The notes beneath the pieces were generated by a model. That model did not search any database, was not told the DNA's origin, and saw nothing but the letters and a program-made list of their open reading frames with translations. Below are positions 60,300 to 64,000 of a stretch of 64,000 bases of DNA, piece by piece. Origin of the DNA: Clostridium cellulovorans 743B (GTDB lineage: Bacteria > Bacillota > Clostridia > Clostridiales > Clostridiaceae); NCBI RefSeq assembly GCF_000145275.1, contig NC_014393.1, positions 1,240,001-1,304,000 of the forward strand, written 5' to 3'. Positions within the stretch are counted from its first letter, which is position 1; the number at the start of each line of letters is the position of its first letter. The position numbers were made by a program, and so were the translations under genes.

Positions 60300-60345
60300 A
60301 GGATACAATTAAATTCATGCGAGTTATTTATGAAAGGATGTTAAT

Positions 60346-63300
60346 ATGAATTTAGTTGAAAGAAAATATCAGTTCGTGAAAGTAGAGGACTTTTTTCAAG
60401 GCTACAAGAATTGGCACAGAGTTTTGAAAGCATCACAGGCAAAGGTAGAGGAAAAAGATATCACTGTTTCTGTTACAAGCGACATAGGTACTCATACAAT
60501 GATAATACAATTTGTTAGAGAAGATGTATTCAGATTAAGATTTGATCCTGGAAAAGCTGACTATTCTTCATACAACACTCGATCAGTTATATTAGATGAT
60601 TTTGATAAATTAAGAGATGGGCTCCCTGATTATAAATTAAATGTTACAGAGGATTCAAAAGGAGTTCAATGTACTACAGTGAATTCATCTTCAAAATCAA
60701 TTATGAAAATAACGATAAATTATGAACCTTTCTCAATAGATATCTATGCCTTTGATGAAAAAGGCCAATTTAAAGTGCTCTCAACTGCTAGTGAAGGTTT
60801 GTATTTCACTGAAAATGGTTTTCCTGATGAGTACTCCATTATACAAGCAATGGACAAAAGTGTTACAGCTAAGTATATAGGTTTTGGAGAGCATGGAGGA
60901 ATACAACTTGCAAAAAATACTACACAGCTTACGTACTTTAACTATGATAATATGAAGTACTCACAGATGTATAATAATGGACCATTAGAAAGCAAAGAGC
61001 CATTATATCATTCAGATCCATTTTTTATGGAGTTCTATGGTGTACCAGATAAAAAAAGCGTATATGGGATATTTATCGATAATCCTTCAGAAGTCTGTAT
61101 GGATATTGGATATATGAGATCTACAGGCTATATGTTTGGTACAAGATTTGGGTCTATGGATTATTATTTCATCCTTGGAGAAACAGCTACAGATATTATT
61201 GATGGTTTTACAGAAATCGTTGGAAAGTCACGTTTGAAACCTAGATATGCTCTTGGATATCATCAAGGTTGCTTTGGTTATGATAACAGAGAAAAGGTAG
61301 AAGCTGCTGTTTCTGCTTATAGAAGCAAGGATATAGACATCCCTCTTGATGGAATTCATATAGATGTAGACATTCAAAGGAACCATAAAACCTTTACTAT
61401 AGATGCAAAAGATAAATTTCATAATCCAAAAGAGATGTTTTCTAATTTAAGAGCACAAGGGGTTAAATGTAGTACGAATATCACGCCAATCATTAATATG
61501 GAAAATCCTGAAGATGCAGGTGATCCTGAAAATAATCCTACGTATAAAAGTTTCTATGAAGGAATAGAAAAGAATTATTTTATTGTTGATAATCGTTCAG
61601 AGAGTGAAGATTTTGATGCTAAAAATTATCATTATTATGAATTTGGAAATCTAACTACTTCTGTTGCAGATAATAACTTTAATAATGGAAAACCATATAT
61701 CGGAGGAATTAATTATGGTGGTGGTATTAGATTCAAAGGCCATTATCCTGATTTCGGAAGAAAAGAAGTAAGATATTGGTGGGGAAAACAATATCAATAT
61801 TTGTTTGATATGGGTCTTGAAATGGTATGGCAGGATATGACTACACCAGCTATAGCGCCACTTCAACGCGATTATAATTTTAATGAAGAACCTAAATATG
61901 GTTATGGTGACATGAAGTCATTTCCTGCAAGATTAAATATCACTGATGATTTTGTAAAAGCCTTTGAAAATGATGATATAGAAACTAATTCATATTCTAA
62001 AACTCCATTTATCAAAGCGTGGAATCTATATTCATATAACTTACACAAAGCAACTTATCACGGATTAAATCATTTAAATGGAAGAGAAAATAAAAGAAAC
62101 TTTATAATCGGTAGAGGAAGCTTTGCTGGAGCTCATAGGTTTTCAGCTTTATGGAATGGTGACAACGCTTCAACTTGGGATTTTATGAGGATAAACATAT
62201 CTCAATGTCTTGCTTTGGGATTAACAGGTCAAGCTATGTCAGGTCAAGATATCGGTGGCTTTGAAAAAGGAAGTGATGGAGAGAAGTGGATAGATCCTGA
62301 ACTTTTAATTCGATGGACATCTATGGGAGCCTTTTTACCATGGTTCAGAAATCATTATAATGGAAAAGCAGAAATAGGAAAGCAATTTCAAGAACCTTAT
62401 AAATTCAAGGATGTAAGTGAAAGTGATAAAGGAAGCTACAAATATATGTATGATGCAGTTCTTCCTATATGTAAATATTTTATAGAACTTCGTTATAGAT
62501 TAATGCAGCTTTTCTATGATAGATTGTTTGAGAATACTTTAAATGGTATGCCTATTTGTAGAGCAATGTTTCTAGCCAGTGATGATGATTCTTTATTTAA
62601 TGACAAAATTGATTTTATAAGTAATGAATTCTTTGTTGGAAATGACCTTTTAGTAGCACCAATTACCTCAAAAGGACAAGGGAACCGTGATGTGTATCTG
62701 CCTATAGGAAATAGTTGGTATCAGTTTATGGATAGCAGAAAGCCACTTTTGGATGCAATTGAAGGTGGCACTACATTAAATATCGATGCGAGTATAACTG
62801 ATAAAAATGCATGGGATCCAAATCACATACCTTTTACGGTACCACTTTATGTTAGAGCTGGAGCAATAATTCCTACAATAGAACGCGAAAGATATGTTGG
62901 AGAATTAAACAGTAAGGGCCTTCCTAATCCAATAACTTTAAATATTTATCCATGCAATGAAGGGGTAAAAGGAACATATACCATGTACCTTGACGATGGA
63001 GTTAGCCGTTCTTCTGCTGCAAAGACTATCAATGGTGATGAGGTTGCCAATGAAGAATATAGACAAACAGATATTACTCATCAGTATATTAGTAATAATG
63101 TTAGAGAGATAATTATAGAACGCAAACATGATAAATATACTCCTAAATATGAAACTTATTTCTTTGTGGCAATACTTCATGATGATAAAAAGACTCTTAA
63201 TAAAGTTACAATAGGAGAAGAAACTATAGCTAAGATATCAAATGGAACTTTAGGTGAAAGGTCAAGTACCTTAAAAACTTCAGCTACTAACAGTTGGTAC

Positions 63301-63384
63301 TATAATGAAGAAAATCATATAAGTTATATAAAGGTTTTTGATACTGATAAATTAATCAACATAACAGTTGAATATATGAACTAA
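60346..63384 (+). CDS. GH31 family enzyme, candidate alpha-1,4-glucan lyase
   Basis: 1012 aa, about 300 longer than typical bacterial alpha-glucosidases. Nucleophile Asp497 in MVWQDMTTPA; proton donor Asp606 in FSALWNGDNAS. The stretches LYSYNLHKATYHGL, NFIIGRGSFAGAHRFSALW, DIGGFE and PELLIRW are, as I recall them, much closer to the alpha-1,4-glucan lyases of red algae and fungi (which release 1,5-anhydrofructose) than to maltases. No signal peptide, so cytoplasmic. If a hydrolase, it would release alpha-glucose. RBS GAAAGGATGTT. Ends in terminator 63404. Confidence 0.85.
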   Translation: MNLVERKYQFVKVEDFFQGYKNWHRVLKASQAKVEEKDITVSVTSDIGTHTMIIQFVREDVFRLRFDPGKADYSSYNTRSVILDDFDKLRDGLPDYKLNVTEDSKGVQCTTVNSSSKSIMKITINYEPFSIDIYAFDEKGQFKVLSTASEGLYFTENGFPDEYSIIQAMDKSVTAKYIGFGEHGGIQLAKNTTQLTYFNYDNMKYSQMYNNGPLESKEPLYHSDPFFMEFYGVPDKKSVYGIFIDNPSEVCMDIGYMRSTGYMFGTRFGSMDYYFILGETATDIIDGFTEIVGKSRLKPRYALGYHQGCFGYDNREKVEAAVSAYRSKDIDIPLDGIHIDVDIQRNHKTFTIDAKDKFHNPKEMFSNLRAQGVKCSTNITPIINMENPEDAGDPENNPTYKSFYEGIEKNYFIVDNRSESEDFDAKNYHYYEFGNLTTSVADNNFNNGKPYIGGINYGGGIRFKGHYPDFGRKEVRYWWGKQYQYLFDMGLEMVWQDMTTPAIAPLQRDYNFNEEPKYGYGDMKSFPARLNITDDFVKAFENDDIETNSYSKTPFIKAWNLYSYNLHKATYHGLNHLNGRENKRNFIIGRGSFAGAHRFSALWNGDNASTWDFMRINISQCLALGLTGQAMSGQDIGGFEKGSDGEKWIDPELLIRWTSMGAFLPWFRNHYNGKAEIGKQFQEPYKFKDVSESDKGSYKYMYDAVLPICKYFIELRYRLMQLFYDRLFENTLNGMPICRAMFLASDDDSLFNDKIDFISNEFFVGNDLLVAPITSKGQGNRDVYLPIGNSWYQFMDSRKPLLDAIEGGTTLNIDASITDKNAWDPNHIPFTVPLYVRAGAIIPTIERERYVGELNSKGLPNPITLNIYPCNEGVKGTYTMYLDDGVSRSSAAKTINGDEVANEEYRQTDITHQYISNNVREIIIERKHDKYTPKYETYFFVAILHDDKKTLNKVTIGEETIAKISNGTLGERSSTLKTSATNSWYYNEENHISYIKVFDTDKLINITVEYMN

Positions 63385-63403
63385 TACAAATAAAGACGTA
63401 AAA

Positions 63404-63448
63404 TCTCTGAAATGAACAGAATTAATTGTTCATTTCAGAGGTTTTTTA
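63404..63448 (+). terminator. Terminator of the GH31 gene
   Basis: A 14-bp perfect stem, CTCTGAAATGAACA with TGTTCATTTCAGAG, an 8-nt loop and GTTTTTT. Confidence 0.96.
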
Positions 63449-63559
63449 TGTAGTAACAATTGAGCAGTGTTACTGTTGATTGTTTCCAGTCAATAAAAAG
63501 ATTATAGTGATATATTATAATTACCTACTATGTATAACAAACCAACTATTATAGTTCAT

Positions 63560-63800
63560 AAACGAAATCAATTATTTTTCCTTTTCCTAAAACTCTTCCA
63601 CCAGTTTGAATAAAAAAAGTATTGCCTTTTTAACATGGTCTTTAACCCATTCATATGCTTCTTTATTGATAGTGGGCATTCGAATTAATAATCTATAATT
63701 TTCTCCACGTTTAAGTCCTTTAATTTTTTTATCAAATACATATTCTCCTGAAGACAAGAGATTATTTCCATTTGTCCATCCATGAACTAAAGAAAATTGC
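63560..63800 (-). pseudogene. Frame-broken relic of unrecognised family
   Basis: The reverse strand reads HGWTNGNNLLSSGEYVFDKK, then LKRGENYRLLIRMPTINKEA and YEWVKDHVKK, and after a frameshift GNTFFIQTGGRVLGKGKIID. The second half resembles the end of a small EF-Tu-tail-like or immunity-type protein (TGGRVLGKGKI). It has no start and a broken frame; the family is uncertain. Confidence 0.45.
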
Positions 63801-63915
63801 TATATGTGCTATGAATTTGTAGTTCATGCCAACCTAATTGTGTTTCATTTTATAAGTAATATAATGGGAATATATCAAGGAAATACAATAAAGGATCTAT
63901 TAAGGAGGATTTAAA

Positions 63916-64000
63916 AATGGAGAAATCAAAAAAACTATTTGTTATTGGAAAGAGACCAACAAGGACAATGATAATTGTTACAGCTGTATTAGCTATTATT
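63916..64000 (+). CDS. Start of a membrane protein, cut by the right edge
   Basis: 28 codons from ATG after TTAAGGAGGATTT: MEKSKKLFVIGKRPTRTMII and then a hydrophobic stretch (TAVLAII) that opens a membrane helix. Too short to name. Confidence 0.7.

Noticed and set aside
1..64000. CRISPR array, tRNA or rRNA genes
   Set aside because: No regularly spaced direct repeats with unique spacers and no tRNA or rRNA core sequence were found on either strand.

Overview
The window is AT-rich, codes mostly on the + strand, and uses strong GGAGG ribosome sites and many U-tailed hairpins. With cohesin/dockerin-type secreted proteins, a pectate lyase, beta-glucoside PTS genes and cold-shock, DEAD-box and ACR3/CadA metal genes, this points to a plant-polysaccharide-degrading Clostridium or close relative. 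The species cannot be fixed from the sequence alone. No tRNA, rRNA or CRISPR array was found.

Layout. 1-4350: secreted polysaccharide-related proteins (a pectate lyase cut by the left edge, and two SPRY-BIG2 proteins in tandem, the first with cohesin- and dockerin-like modules) and a GNAT acetyltransferase. 4831-5727: an unknown membrane/coiled-coil protein. 5816-13820: a licT-bglP-type aryl-beta-glucoside operon with two RAT/terminator antitermination switches and three tandem 6-phospho-beta-glucosidases. 14007-17810: cold-shock protein, an IS66 relic, and a chemoreceptor whose sensor looks like it contains a carbohydrate-binding sandwich. 17854-21890: DEAD-box helicase, a HAD relic and an AmmeMemoRadiSam pair. 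22001-27216: arsenite (arsR-acr3) and cadmium/zinc (cadC-cadA) resistance. 27608-30000: an orphan replication-initiator-like protein with intragenic repeats, a small secreted protein and a thioredoxin-like protein.

30063-34153 is an unusual four-gene set: a U32-type Fe-S protein, a TSPPY DNA-type methyltransferase, a serine hydroxymethyltransferase paralogue and a free-standing GTP cyclohydrolase II. It reads as a modified-nucleobase, deazaflavin-like or pteridine-like pathway of unknown product. It is followed, across IS relics, by a glycosyltransferase, a MATE exporter and a cytoplasmic GH3 glucosidase.

42581-57550 is the most striking part. About fifteen short, unrelated stress or resistance-type genes (GNATs, CAT, HIT, VOC, P-loop kinases, GyrI-like and AraC-GyrI proteins, CadD, YCII, PadR) lie nearly all in one direction. 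They are separated by copies of the same ~195-bp intergenic repeat, which carries a terminator for the gene before and a promoter for the gene after, ending in a short TTAC-N9-GTAA box. It looks like an integrase-free gene-cassette array. IS982 and IS3-type elements with clean target duplications have entered the region, one of them inside a HIT gene.

57786-64000: a membrane PH-like protein, a GH4 6-phospho-glucosidase, a large GH31 protein that resembles alpha-1,4-glucan lyases, a relic and a gene cut by the right edge. The GH1, GH3, GH4 and GH31 enzymes with the PTS and the chemoreceptor fit a cell that senses, imports and hydrolyses plant oligosaccharides.
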